DNA of 64,000 bases, from contig NC_081844.1 in NCBI RefSeq assembly GCF_963259705.1, positions 10,153,715 to 10,217,714 on the forward strand, written 5' to 3'. The notes under the pieces are model-generated. The model searched no databases, had not been told where the DNA came from, and saw only the letters and a program-made list of their open reading frames with translations. The translations under genes and the position numbers were made by a program. This stretch comes from Myotis daubentonii. Its lineage: Eukaryota; Chordata; Mammalia; Chiroptera; Vespertilionidae. Each line of letters starts with the position of its first letter. Positions within the stretch are counted from its first letter, which is position 1. Below are positions 1 through 11,869 of this stretch, piece after piece.

Positions 1-3000
1 AAAAAGGAATTCTTAAACTTTGTATTCAGATTTTAGTGAAAACGCCACTTAAAATGCCGGAGTTGTTAATATTTTCAGAATTCTCGTCATTTCATAGCTT
101 TCGACTTGTAATCTCGGTTTTTGAACTCGGCTTTAAATGTACTTAGTTTCTATTTACTTGTGTTTCCACTGTTGGTTACACGTTCATATTCATTTCGTGG
201 AAAGAAAATTGTGTATTTTAAGAGTTTTAACACATTTTGACAGTTTCCTTAGAAGTACATACTAGAACCTTCAGGATATAAACTGTTTCAGTCAAAAAAC
301 GCCATGGCAACTCAGGTTCAAGTGTAAACATAAACAGTATTCTCCTCATTTCAAATCATTATACACAAGGCCTGAGCTCTATAAAGAGGAATTCTTAAAC
401 TTTGAAATCACATTTTAGTGAAAATGCCACTTAAAATGCCGGAGTTGTTAATAGTATCAGAATTGTAGTCATTTCAGAGCTTTTGACCTGTAATCTCGGT
501 ATTTGAACTCGGCTTTAAATGTAGTTAGATTCTATTTACTTGTGTTTCATCTGTTTCTTACACGTTCATATTCATTTCGTGGAAAGATAATTGTGTGTTT
601 TAAGAGTTTTTACATATTTTGACACTTTCCTTAGAAGTATATACTAGAACCTTCAGGATATAAACTGTTTCAGTCAAAAAACGCCATGGCAACTCACGAT
701 CAACTGTAAACATAAACAGTATTCTCCTCATTTGAAATCATTATACACAAGGCCTAAGCTCTATAGACAGGAATTCTTAAAGTTTGAAATCACATTTTAG
801 TGAAAACGCCACTTAAAATCCCGGAGTTGTTAATAGTATTAGAATTGTCCTCATTTCAGAGCTTTCGACCTGTTATCTTGGTTTTTGAACTCGGCTTTAA
901 ATGTAGTTAGATTCTATTTACTTGTGTTTCCACTGTTTGTTACACGTTCATATTCATTTCGTGGAAAGAAAATTGTGTATTTTAAGAGTTTTAACACATT
1001 TTGACACTTTCCTTAGAAGTATATACTAGAACCTTCAGGATATAAAATGTTTCAGTCAAAAAACGCCACGGCAACTCAGGATCAAGAGTAAACATGAACA
1101 GTATTCTCTTCATTTCAAATCATTATACAGAAGTTCTGAGATCTATAACCAGGAATTCTTAGAGTTTGAACTCACATTTTAGTTAAAATGCTTCTAAAAA
1201 TGCCGGAGTAGATCGTATTATAAAAATTCTCGTCATGTCAGAGCATTTGACCCGTAATCTCTGTATTTGTACTCGGCTTTAAATGTAGTATATTCTATTT
1301 ACTTGTGTTTCCACTGTTTGTTACACGTTCATATTCATTTCGTGGAAAGAAAATTTTGTATTTTAAGAGTTTTAACACATTTTGACACTTTCCTTAGAAG
1401 TATATACTAGAACCTTCAGGATATAAACTTTTTCTGTCAAAAAACCCCATGGCAACTCAGGATCTAGGGTAAACATAAACAGTATTCTCCTCATTTGAAA
1501 TCATTATACACAAGTTCTGAGCTCTATAAACAGGAAGTCTTAAAGTTTGAAATCACATTTTAGTGAAAATGCCACTTAAAATGCAAGGGGTTGTTAATAT
1601 TATCAGAATTGTGGTCATTTCAGAGCTTTGAACCTGTAATCTCGGTTTATGAACTCGGCTTTAAATGTAGTTAGATTCTATTTACTTGTGTTTCATCTGT
1701 TTCTTACACATTCATATTTATTTCGTGGAATGAAAATTGTGTATTTTAAGAGTTCTAACACATTTTGACAGTTTCCTTAGAAGTATATACTAGAACCTTC
1801 AGAATATAAACTGTTTCAGTCAAAAAACGCCACGGCAACTCAGGTTCAACTGTAAACATAAACAGCATTCTCCTCATTTCAAATTATTATAACATGGCCT
1901 AAGCTCTATAGACAGGAATTCTTAATTTTGAAATCACATTTTAGTGAAAACGCCACTTAAAATGCCGGAGTTGTTAATAATATCAGAATTGTGGTCATTT
2001 CAGAGCTTTCGACCTGTAATCTCGGTAATTGAACTCGTCAATAAATGTAGTTAGATTCTATTTACTTGTGTTTCATCTGTTTGTTACACGTTCATATTCA
2101 TTTCATGGAAAGGAAATTGTGTATTTTATGAGTTTTAACACATTTTAACAGTTTCCTTAGAAGTATATACTAGAACCTTCAGGATATAAACTGTTTCAGT
2201 CAAAAAACGCCATGGCAACTCAGGATCAAGGGTAAACATAAACAGTATTCTCCTCATTTCAAATCATTATACACAAGTTCTGAGCTCTATTTACAGGAAT
2301 TCTTAAAGTTTGAAATCACATTTTAGTGAAAACGCCACTTAAAATGCAGGGGTTGTTAATATTACCAGAATTGTCGTCATTTCAGAGCTTTCGACCTGTA
2401 ATCTCGGTTTTTGAACTCGGCTCTAAATGTAGTTAGATTCTATTTACTTGTGTTTCATCTGTTTGTTACACGTTCATATTCATTTCGTGGAAAGATAATT
2501 GTGTGTTTTAAGAGTTTTTACATATTTTGACACTTTCCTTAGAAGTATATACTAGAACCTTCAGGATATAAACTGTTACAGTCAAAAAACGCCAAGGCTA
2601 CTCAGGATCAAGTGTAAATGTAAACAGTATTCTCCTCATTTCAAATCATTATACAGAAGTTCTGAGACTATATCCAGGAATTCTTAAAGTTTGGACTCAC
2701 ATTTTAGTGAAAACGCTACTAAAAATGCCGGAGTTGATGGTATTATCAATATTCTCGTCATTTCAGAGCTTTCGACCCATAATCTCTGTATTTGTACTCA
2801 GCTTTAAATGTATTAGATTCTATTTACTTGTGTTTCCACTGTTTGTTACACGTTCATATTCATTTCGTGGAAAGAAAATTTTGTATTTTAAGAGTTTTAA
2901 CACATTTTGACACTTTCCTTAGAAGTATATACTAGAACCTTCAGGATATAAACTCTTTCAGTAAAAAAACGCCATGGCAACTCATGATCAACTGTAAACA

Positions 3001-4932
3001 TAAACAGTATTCTCCTCATTTGAAATCATTATACACAAGGCCTAAGCTCTATAGACAGGAATTCTTAAAGTTTGAAATCACATTTTAGTGAAAACGCCAC
3101 TTAAAATGCCCGAGTTGTTAATAGTATTAGAATTGTCCTCATTTCAGAGCTTTCGACCTGTTATCTCGGTTTTTGAACTCGGCTTTAAATGTATTTAGAT
3201 TCTATTTACTTGTGTTTCCACTGTTGGTTACACGTTCATATTCATTTCGTGGAAAGAAAATTGTGCATTTTAAGAGTTTTAACACATTTTGACAGTTTCC
3301 TTAGTAGTATGTACTATAACCTTCAGAATATAAACTGTTTCAGTCAAAAAACGCCACCGCAACTCAGGTTCAACTGTATACATAAACAGTATTCTCCTCA
3401 TTTGAAATCATTATACACAAGGCCTAAGCTCTATAGATAGGAATTCTTAAAGTTTGAAATCACATTTTAGTGAAAACGCCATTTAAAATGCCTGCGTTGT
3501 TAATAGTATTAGAATTGTCCTCATTTCAGAGCTTTCGACCTGTTATCTCGGTTTTTGAACTCGGCTTTAAATGTAGTTATATTCTATTTACTTGTGTTTC
3601 AACTGTTTTTTACACGTTCATATTCATTTCGTGGAAAGATGATTGTGTATTTTAAGAGTTTTAATATATTTTGATACTTTCCTTAGAAGTATATACTAGA
3701 ACCTTCAGGGTATAAACTGTTTCAGTCAAAAAATGCCACGGCAACGCAGGATCAAGTGTAAACATAAACAGTATTCCCCTCATTTCAAATCATTATACAC
3801 AAGTTCTGAGCTCTATAAACAGGAATTCTTAAAGTTTGAAATCACATTTTAGTGAAAATGCCACTTAAAATGCAAGGGGTTGTTAATATTATCAGAATTG
3901 TCGTCATTTCAGAGCTTTCGTCCTGTAATCTCGGTTTTTGAACTCGGCTTTAAATGTAGTTAGATTCTATTTACTTGTGTTTCATCTGCTTGTTACACGT
4001 TCATATTCATTTCGTGGAAAGATAATTGTGTTGTTTAAGAGTTTTAATATATTTTGATACTTTCCTTAGAAGTATATACTAGAACCTTCAGGATATAAAC
4101 TGTTTCAGTCAAAAACCGCCATGGCAACTCAAAATCAAGTGTAAACATAAACAGTATTCTCCTCATTTGAAATCATTATACACAAGTTCTGAGCTCTATA
4201 AACAGGAATTCTTAAAGTTTGAAATCACATTTTAGTGAAAACGCCACTTAAAATGCCGGAGTTTTTAATAGTATCAGAATTGACGTCATTTCAGAGCTTT
4301 CGACCTGTAATCTCAGTAACTGAACTGGGCCTTAAATGTAGTTAGATTCTATTTACTTGTGTTTCAACTGTTTGTTACACGTTCATATTCATTTCCTGGA
4401 AACAAAATTGTGTATTTTAACAGTTTTAACACATTTTGCCAGTTTCCTTAGAAGTATGTACTAGAAACTTCAGGATATAAACTGTTTCAGTCAAAAAACG
4501 CCACGGCAACTCAGGTTCACGTGTAAACATAAACAGTATTCTCCACAGTTCAAGTCATTATACACAAGTTCTGAGCTCTATAAACAGGAATTCTTAAAGT
4601 TCCGGAGAGGTTAATATTATCAGAATTCTCGTCATTTCAAAGTTTCTACCTGTAATCTCGGGAATTGAACTCGGCTTTAAATGTAGTTAGATTCTATTTA
4701 CTTGTGTTTTAACTGTTTGTTACACGTTCATATTCATTTCCTGGAAAGAATACTGTGTATTTTAAGGGTTTTAACACATTCTCACAGTTTCCTTAGAATT
4801 ATATACTAGAACCTTGGGGATATAAACTGTCTCAGTCAAAAAAAGCCGTGGCAACTCAGGATCAACTGTAAACATAAACAGTATTCTCCTCATTTCAAAT
4901 CATTATACTCAAGTTCTGAGCTCTTTAAAAAG
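1..4932 (+). repeat. 13-monomer higher-order repeat, copy 1
   Basis: Thirteen monomers begin with GAATTC-type starts at 7, 389, 771, 1153, 1534 (GAAGTC variant), 1916, 2297, 2678, 3059, 3441, 3823, 4206 and 4588. The block recurs at an offset of 4,926 bp and the two copies look almost identical up to about 4313/9239. Twelve monomers are 381-383 bp and the last is 345 bp. No gene is present; short open frames of 61-83 codons here are satellite translations. The true left edge lies outside the window. Confidence 0.93.
4588..4932 (+). repeat. Shortened satellite monomer (345 bp)
   Basis: This monomer reads TTCTTAAAGTTCCGGAGAGG, so the usual 37 bp or so between AAAGTTTGAAATCAC and TGCCGGAG is missing. 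It closes copy 1 of the 13-monomer repeat. The corresponding position in the second copy (monomer starting at 9513) is full length and belongs to a different monomer class, so the deletion marks only the left copy. Confidence 0.85.
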
Positions 4933-7900
4933 GAATTCTTAAACTTTGTATTCAGATTTTAGTGAAAACGCCACTTAAAATGCCGGAGTTGTTAATATTT
5001 TCAGAATTCTCGTCATTTCATAGCTTTCGACTTGTAATCTCGGTTTTTGAACTCGGCTTTAAATGTACTTAGTTTCTATTTACTTGTGTTTCCACTGTTG
5101 GTTACACGTTCATATTCATTTCGTGGAAAGAAAATTGTGTATTTTAAGAGTTTTAACACATTTTGACAGTTTCCTTAGAAGTACATACTAGAACCTTCAG
5201 GATATAAACTGTTTCAGTCAAAAAACGCCATGGCAACTCAGGTTCAAGTGTAAACATAAACAGTATTCTCCTCATTTCAAATCATTATACACAAGGCCTG
5301 AGCTCTATAAAGAGGAATTTTTAAACTTTGAAATCACATTTTAGTGAAAATGCCACTTAAAATGCCGGAGTTGTTAATAGTATCAGAATTGTAGTCATTT
5401 CAGAGCTTTTGACCTGTAATCTCGGTATTTGAACTCGGCTTTAAATGTAGTTAGATTCTATTTACTTGTGTTTCATCTGTTTCTTACACGTTCATATTCA
5501 TTTCGTGGAAAGATAATTGTGTGTTTTAAGAGTTTTTACATATTTTGACACTTTCCTTAGAAGTATATACTAGAACCTTCAGGATATAAACTGTTTCAGT
5601 CAAAAAACGCCATGGCAACTCACGATCAACTGTAAACATAAACAGTATTCTCCTCATTTGAAATCATTATACACAAGGCCTAAGCTCTATAGACAGGAAT
5701 TCTTAAAGTTTGAAATCACATTTTAGTGAAAACGCCACTTAAAATCCCGGAGTTGTTAATAGTATTAGAATTGTCCTCATTTCAGAGCTTTCGACCTGTT
5801 ATCTTGGTTTTTGAACTCGGCTTTAAATGTAGTTAGATTCTATTTACTTGTGTTTCCACTGTTTGTTACACGTTCATATTCATTTCGTGGAAAGAAAATT
5901 GTGTATTTTAAGAGTTTTAACACATTTTGACACTTTCCTTAGAAGTATATACTAGAACCTTCAGGATATAAAATGTTTCAGTCAAAAAACGCCACGGCAA
6001 CTCAGGATCAAGAGTAAACATGAACAGTATTCTCTTCATTTCAAATCATTATACAGAAGTTCTGAGATCTATAACCAGGAATTCTTAGAGTTTGAACTCA
6101 CATTTTAGTTAAAATGCTTCTAAAAATGCCGGAGTAGATCGTATTATAAAAATTCTCGTCATGTCAGAGCATTTGTCCCGTAATCTCTGTATTTGTACTC
6201 GGCTTTAAATGTAGTATATTCTATTTACTTGTGTTTCCACTGTTTGTTACACGTTCATATTCATTTCGTGGAAAGAAAATTTTGTATTTTAAGAGTTTTA
6301 ACACATTTTGACACTTTCCTTAGAAGTATATACTAGAACCTTCAGGATATAAACTTTTTCTGTCAAAAAACCCCATGGCAACTCAGGATCTAGGGTAAAC
6401 ATAAACAGTATTCTCCTCATTTGAAATCATTATACACAAGTTCTGAGCTCTATAAACAGGAAGTCTTAAAGTTTGAAATCACATTTTAGTGAAAATGCCA
6501 CTTAAAATGCAAGGGGTTGTTAATATTATCAGAATTGTGGTCATTTCAGAGCTTTGAACCTGTAATCTCGGTTTATGAACTCGGCTTTAAATGTAGTTAG
6601 ATTCTATTTACTTGTGTTTCATCTGTTTCTTACACATTCATATTTATTTCGTGGAATGAAAATTGTGTATTTTAAGAGTTCTAACACATTTTGACAGTTT
6701 CCTTAGAAGTATATACTAGAACCTTCAGAATATAAACTGTTTCAGTCAAAAAACGCCACGGCAACTCAGGTTCAACTGTAAACATAAACAGCATTCTCCT
6801 CATTTCAAATTATTATAACATGGCCTAAGCTCTATAGACAGGAATTCTTAATTTTGAAATCACATTTTAGTGAAAACGCCACTTAAAATGCCGGAGTTGT
6901 TAATAATATCAGAATTGTGGTCATTTCAGAGCTTTCGACCTGTAATCTCGGTAATTGAACTCGTCAATAAATGTAGTTAGATTCTATTTACTTGTGTTTC
7001 ATCTGTTTGTTACACGTTCATATTCATTTCATGGAAAGGAAATTGTGTATTTTATGAGTTTTAACACATTTTAACAGTTTCCTTAGAAGTATATACTAGA
7101 ACCTTCAGGATATAAACTGTTTCAGTCAAAAAACGCCATGGCAACTCAGGATCAAGGGTAAACATAAACAGTATTCTCCTCATTTCAAATCATTATACAC
7201 AAGTTCTGAGCTCTATTTACAGGAATTCTTAAAGTTTGAAATCACATTTTAGTGAAAACGCCACTTAAAATGCAGGGGTTGTTAATATTACCAGAATTGT
7301 CGTCATTTCAGAGCTTTCGACCTGTAATCTCGGTTTTTGAACTCGGCTCTAAATGTAGTTAGATTCTATTTACTTGTGTTTCATCTGTTTGTTACACGTT
7401 CATATTCATTTCGTGGAAAGATAATTGTGTGTTTTAAGAGTTTTTACATATTTTGACACTTTCCTTAGAAGTATATACTAGAACCTTCAGGATATAAACT
7501 GTTACAGTCAAAAAACGCCAAGGCTACTCAGGATCAAGTGTAAATGTAAACAGTATTCTCCTCATTTCAAATCATTATACAGAAGTTCTGAGACTATATC
7601 CAGGAATTCTTAAAGTTTGGACTCACATTTTAGTGAAAACGCTACTAAAAATGCCGGAGTTGATGGTATTATCAATATTCTCGTCATTTCAGAGCTTTCG
7701 ACCCATAATCTCTGTATTTGTACTCAGCTTTAAATGTATTAGATTCTATTTACTTGTGTTTCCACTGTTTGTTACACGTTCATATTCATTTCGTGGAAAG
7801 AAAATTTTGTATTTTAAGAGTTTTAACACATTTTGACACTTTCCTTAGAAGTATATACTAGAACCTTCAGGATATAAACTCTTTCAGTAAAAAAACGCCA

Positions 7901-9820
7901 TGGCAACTCATGATCAACTGTAAACATAAACAGTATTCTCCTCATTTGAAATCATTATACACAAGGCCTAAGCTCTATAGACAGGAATTCTTAAAGTTTG
8001 AAATCACATTTTAGTGAAAACGCCACTTAAAATGCCCGAGTTGTTAATAGTATTAGAATTGTCCTCATTTCAGAGCTTTCGACCTGTTATCTCGGTTTTT
8101 GAACTCGGCTTTAAATGTATTTAGATTCTATTTACTTGTGTTTCCACTGTTGGTTACACGTTCATATTCATTTCGTGGAAAGAAAATTGTGCATTTTAAG
8201 AGTTTTAACACATTTTGACAGTTTCCTTAGTAGTATGTACTATAACCTTCAGAATATAAACTGTTTCAGTCAAAAAACGCCACCGCAACTCAGGTTCAAC
8301 TGTATACATAAACAGTATTCTCCTCATTTGAAATCATTATACACAAGGCCTAAGCTCTATAGATAGGAATTCTTAAAGTTTGAAATCACATTTTAGTGAA
8401 AACGCCATTTAAAATGCCTGCGTTGTTAATAGTATTAGAATTGTCCTCATTTCAGAGCTTTCGACCTGTTATCTCGGTTTTTGAACTCGGCTTTAAATGT
8501 AGTTATATTCTATTTACTTGTGTTTCAACTGTTTTTTACACGTTCATATTCATTTCGTGGAAAGATGATTGTGTATTTTAAGAGTTTTAATATATTTTGA
8601 TACTTTCCTTAGAAGTATATACTAGAACCTTCAGGGTATAAACTGTTTCAGTCAAAAAATGCCACGGCAACGCAGGATCAAGTGTAAACATAAACAGTAT
8701 TCCCCTCATTTCAAATCATTATACACAAGTTCTGAGCTCTATAAACAGGAATTCTTAAAGTTTGAAATCACATTTTAGTGAAAATGCCACTTAAAATGCA
8801 AGGGGTTGTTAATATTATCAGAATTGTCGTCATTTCAGAGCTTTCGTCATGTAATCTCGGTTTTTGAACTCGGCTTTAAATGTAGTTAGATTCTATTTAC
8901 TTGTGTTTCATCTGCTTGTTACACGTTCATATTCATTTCGTGGAAAGATAATTGTGTTGTTTAAGAGTTTTAATATATTTTGATACTTTCCTTAGAAGTA
9001 TATACTAGAACCTTCAGGATATAAACTGTTTCAGTCAAAAACCGCCATGGCAACTCAAAATCAAGTGTAAACATAAACAGTATTCTCCTCATTTGAAATC
9101 ATTATACACAAGTTCTGAGCTCTATAAACAGGAATTCTTAAAGTTTGAAATCACATTTTAGTGAAAACGCCACTTAAAATGCCGGAGTTTTTAATAGTAT
9201 CAGAATTGACGTCATTTCAGAGCTTTCGACCTGTAATCTCGGTAATTGAACTCGGCATTAAATGTAGTTAGATTCTATTTACTTGTGTTTCATCTGTTTG
9301 TTACACGTTCATATTCATTTCGTGGAAAGAAAATTGTGTATTTTAAGAGTTTTAACACATTCTAACAGTTTCCTTAGAAGTATATACTAGAACCTTCAGG
9401 ATATAAACTGTTACAGTCAAAAAACGCCAAGGCTACTCAGGATCACTGTAAACATAAACAGTATTCTCCTCATTTCAAATCATTATACAGAAGTTCTGAG
9501 CTCTATAAACAGGAATTCTTAAAGTTTGAAATCACATTTTATTGAAAACGCTTCTAAAAATGCCGGAGTTGATAGTATTATCAAAATTCTCGTCATTTCA
9601 GAGCTCTCGACTGGTAATCTCTGTATTTGTACTCGGCTTTAAATGTATGAGATTCTATTTACTTATGTTTCCACTGTTTGTTACACGTTCATATTCATTT
9701 CGTGGAAAGAAAATTTTGTATTTTAAGAATTTTAACACATTTTGACACTTTCCTTAGAAGTATATACTAGAACCTTCAGGATATAAACATTTTCAGTCAA
9801 AAAACCCCATGGCAACTCAG
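4933..9820 (+). repeat. 13-monomer higher-order repeat, copy 2, diverging near its end
   Basis: This block repeats 7-4932 at an offset of 4,926 bp. Differences are few until about 9240. There the left copy reads AGTAACTGAACTGGGCC and this copy reads GGTAATTGAACTCGGCA, and the last one and a half monomers are of other types. The monomer starting at 9513 is the one that received the L1. The section from about 6349 is also the left end of the larger units repeated at 23393 and 46163. Confidence 0.92.
9805..9820. repeat. Target site duplication, left copy, L1 copy 1
   Basis: The 16 bases CCCCATGGCAACTCAG end the satellite on the left of the L1 and recur exactly at 13494-13509 on the right. Together they restore a normal monomer: 308 bp to the left plus 73 bp to the right gives 381 bp. 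This is the length range of L1 target site duplications. Being on the plus strand it lies at the 3' side of the minus-strand L1. Confidence 0.92.
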
Positions 9821-10475
9821 ATTTCAATCTTCTTGAATTTGGGGATACTCTGCTTGTGACCCAATATGTGGTCTATTTTTGAAGATGTACCATGAGCACC
9901 TGAGAAGAACATATATTCCTTGGCTTTGGGGTGAAGTGTTCTGAATATGTCTATTAAGTCCATCTGATCTAGTGAGTCATTTAGGATTGCTGTATCTTTG
10001 CTGATTTTTTGTCTATAGGACTTATCCAGTGCTGTCAATGGTGTATTAAAGTCCCCTACTATGATTGTATTGTTGTCGATCTCTCCTTTGATATCTTCCA
10101 GGAGTTTTTTTATGAATTTGGGTGCTCCTACATTGGGTGCATATATGTTTACCAGGGTTATATCTTCTTGTTGTATTGAACCCTTATGAAGTGGCCTTCC
10201 TTATCTCTTGTTAAGGCCTTCACTTTGAGGTCTATTTTGTCCGATATAAGTATTGCTACCCCAGCTTTCTTTTCCTTTCCATTTGCCTGAAAGATATTTT
10301 TCCAGCCTTTCACTTTAAGTCTGTGTGAGTCCCTTCTAATGAGGTGGGTTTCTTGTAGACAGCAGATGTATGGGTCATGTTTTTTTATCCATTCAGCCAC
10401 TCGATGTCTTTTGGTTGGAGCATTTAGTCCGTTTACGTTTAAAGTTATTATTGAAAGGTACTTGTTTGTAGCCAT
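9821..10475 (-). pseudogene. L1 ORF2 5' fragment, endonuclease domain, frameshifted and truncated
   Basis: This encodes the N-terminal apurinic/apyrimidinic-type endonuclease of L1 ORF2p, which nicks target DNA for target-primed reverse transcription. The ATG at 10475 opens MATNKYLSIITLNVNGLN, with the catalytic Asn at residue 13 and the Glu of QETHL at residue 42. A small deletion at about 10175-10183 shifts the frame after ...GHFIRV, and that frame stops at 10158. The other frame continues the domain with GDFNTPL (catalytic Asp/Asn) and SKIDHIL. The L1 ends at KKIEI, just before the expected SDH motif holding the catalytic His. The stop TGA is completed by the flanking satellite. A full ORF2p is about 1,275 residues; only about 220 codons remain, with no reverse transcriptase. 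It cannot be active. Confidence 0.94.
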
Positions 10476-10530
10476 TTCTTTTTGTGTGTGTGGGTGGCTG
10501 TTTTCTTTCTGAGCTTTTTATTTCTTCTTT

Positions 10531-11523
10531 TTATACCAGTCCCTTTAGCATTCCTTGCATTGCTGGCTTGGTGGTGACAAACTCCCTTAGCCTTTTTTTG
10601 TCTGTGAAGCTTCTTATTTCCCCTTCAAGTTTGAATGATAGCCTTGCTGGATAGAGTATTCTTGGATTCAGTCCTTTGCTTTGCATCACTTTGTAAATTT
10701 CAGTCCATTCTTTTCTGGCCTGTTGTGTTTCTGTTGAGAAATCATTTGACAGTCTAATGGGAGATCCCTTGTATGTAACTTTCCGTCTCTCTCTTGCAGC
10801 CTGTAAGATTCTCTCTTTGTCCTGAACATTTGCCATGGTGATTATGATGTGTCTTGGTGTGGGTCTTTTCGGGTTCACCTTGTTTGGGACTCTCTGGGCT
10901 TGAGTGACTTTTTTCTTCCCCACCTCAGGAAAGTTTTCTGATATTATTTCTTCAAGTAGGTTTTCTAATCCTTGTTCATCCTTCTGTTGTTCTGGTACTC
11001 CTATTATTCGTATGTTGTTTCGTTTCATGTTGTCCCAGAGCTCCCTTAGGCTCTCCTCCTGTCTTTTAATTTTTTTCTCCAATTGCAGTACATTTTGGGT
11101 GTGTTTTGCTTCCTTGTCTTCTAATTCACTAATTCGGTCCTCCGCTTCTCCTAGTCTACTGTTGATACTTTCAATGGAGTTTTTCATTGCAGCTATATCA
11201 CTCTTCATTTCTTCTTGGGTCTTACTTAAGTTGTTGATTTTTTCATCTGTTTCTTCTAGCTTCTTCCATATGTTATCGATTTTTTCATCTGTTTCTTCTA
11301 GCTTCTTCCATATGTTATCGATTTTTTCATCTGTTTCTTCTTGCTTCTTGAAGCGGTTGTCGATTTTTTCCTCCATCCGGTTTATGCACTCTAGGACCCT
11401 TATTCTGAATTCTTTATCTGTCATGTTGCATGCCTCTGTATTACTTAGCTGCTTTTCTGGAGAGTCCTCCTTCTCTTTCCTTTGGGGGTTTCTTTGTCTA
11501 CCCATGTTTGATCTCACTGACAT
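10531..11523 (-). CDS. L1 ORF1 protein (RNA-binding nucleic acid chaperone), open reading frame
   Basis: L1 ORF1p binds L1 RNA as a trimer and acts in cytoplasmic ribonucleoprotein particles needed for retrotransposition. The frame is uninterrupted for 330 codons, close to the usual 330-380. Residues 1-45 are a basic/polar head. Residues about 45-165 are a heptad coiled coil, including a 14-residue unit EETDEKIDNIWKKL at 62-75 and 76-89 with degenerate copies at 48-61 and 90-103. Residues about 168-258 form the RRM (NNIRIIGVPE, QAQRVPNK, PRHIIITM, ERILQAARE). Residues 260-330 are the C-terminal domain (QARKEW, YPARLSF, GEIRSF, LREFVTTKPA). The conserved family start is probably Met7 (MGRQRNPQ; ATG at 11505), with the upstream ATG at 11523 giving six extra residues. 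It is followed after 55 nt by the ORF2 fragment. All three copies predict the same protein. Confidence 0.95.
   Translation of the reverse strand: MSVRSNMGRQRNPQRKEKEDSPEKQLSNTEACNMTDKEFRIRVLECINRMEEKIDNRFKKQEETDEKIDNIWKKLEETDEKIDNIWKKLEETDEKINNLSKTQEEMKSDIAAMKNSIESINSRLGEAEDRISELEDKEAKHTQNVLQLEKKIKRQEESLRELWDNMKRNNIRIIGVPEQQKDEQGLENLLEEIISENFPEVGKKKVTQAQRVPNKVNPKRPTPRHIIITMANVQDKERILQAARERRKVTYKGSPIRLSNDFSTETQQARKEWTEIYKVMQSKGLNPRILYPARLSFKLEGEIRSFTDKKRLREFVTTKPAMQGMLKGLV
11215..11382 (-). repeat. 42-bp tandem repeats in the ORF1 coiled coil
   Basis: Four 42-bp units encode two heptads each. The two middle units (11340-11299 and 11298-11257) are nearly identical, and the outer two are degenerate. 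The length is a multiple of both 3 and 7 codons, so the frame and the heptad register are kept. Confidence 0.9.
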
Positions 11524-11869
11524 ATCTAGATGTTAAGTCGTTCAGTGGTTGCTCCCTGGGTGGCAGTGACTCCTTGGTCTGTGGTTGCTCTTCGGGCGAT
11601 TGCGGTAGCTGCTGCTCTTCAGTTGGCAGCAGCTCCTCTGGTGGGTGCTGTTCACAGCTGTGGTGGCTCTTCCGGCTGGTGGGGCGAGGTTTCACGTACA
11701 GCTGCTGTTCCTCAGCAGAGGATGAGGTGCTCAGGAGGTTGCTGTTGCTTGGATCTGCTGCGTTGATTTAAAGGCACAAAATACAACACAACAAGGCACC
11801 ACGTACCAGGCACTATACACAAATATATTCACGATATTAATAACCCCAATTAAAGGTGACCACCTGCAT

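Noticed and set aside
188..205. CENP-B box in the satellite (NTTCGNNNNANNCGGGN)
   Set aside because: The repeated ATTTCGTGGAAAG fits the first half (TTCG....A), but the CGGG half is replaced by AAAA or ATAA in all monomers checked, including TTCGGGGAAAG variants. The other TTCG (CTTTCGACC) lacks the A at the required place.
2707..2910. Repeated 61-86-codon open frames on the plus strand throughout the satellite (for example 2707, 3189, 3470, 9542, 16788, 39434)
   Set aside because: They recur with the satellite monomer, change in length with single-base monomer variants, several need non-ATG starts (for example TTG at 9542), and they resemble no protein family. They are translations of satellite.
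10904..11536. 210-codon plus-strand open frame (copies at 27948 and 50718)
   Set aside because: It lies antisense to ORF1 and its Ser/Phe/Leu-rich translation is the mirror of the Glu/Lys-rich coiled-coil codons.
11430..11771. Several open frames of 62-113 codons in the L1 5' UTR on both strands
   Set aside because: Compositionally biased (Ser/Gly/Cys or Lys/Glu runs), overlapping each other, and produced by the CTG-rich, purine-rich and GC-rich parts of the UTR.
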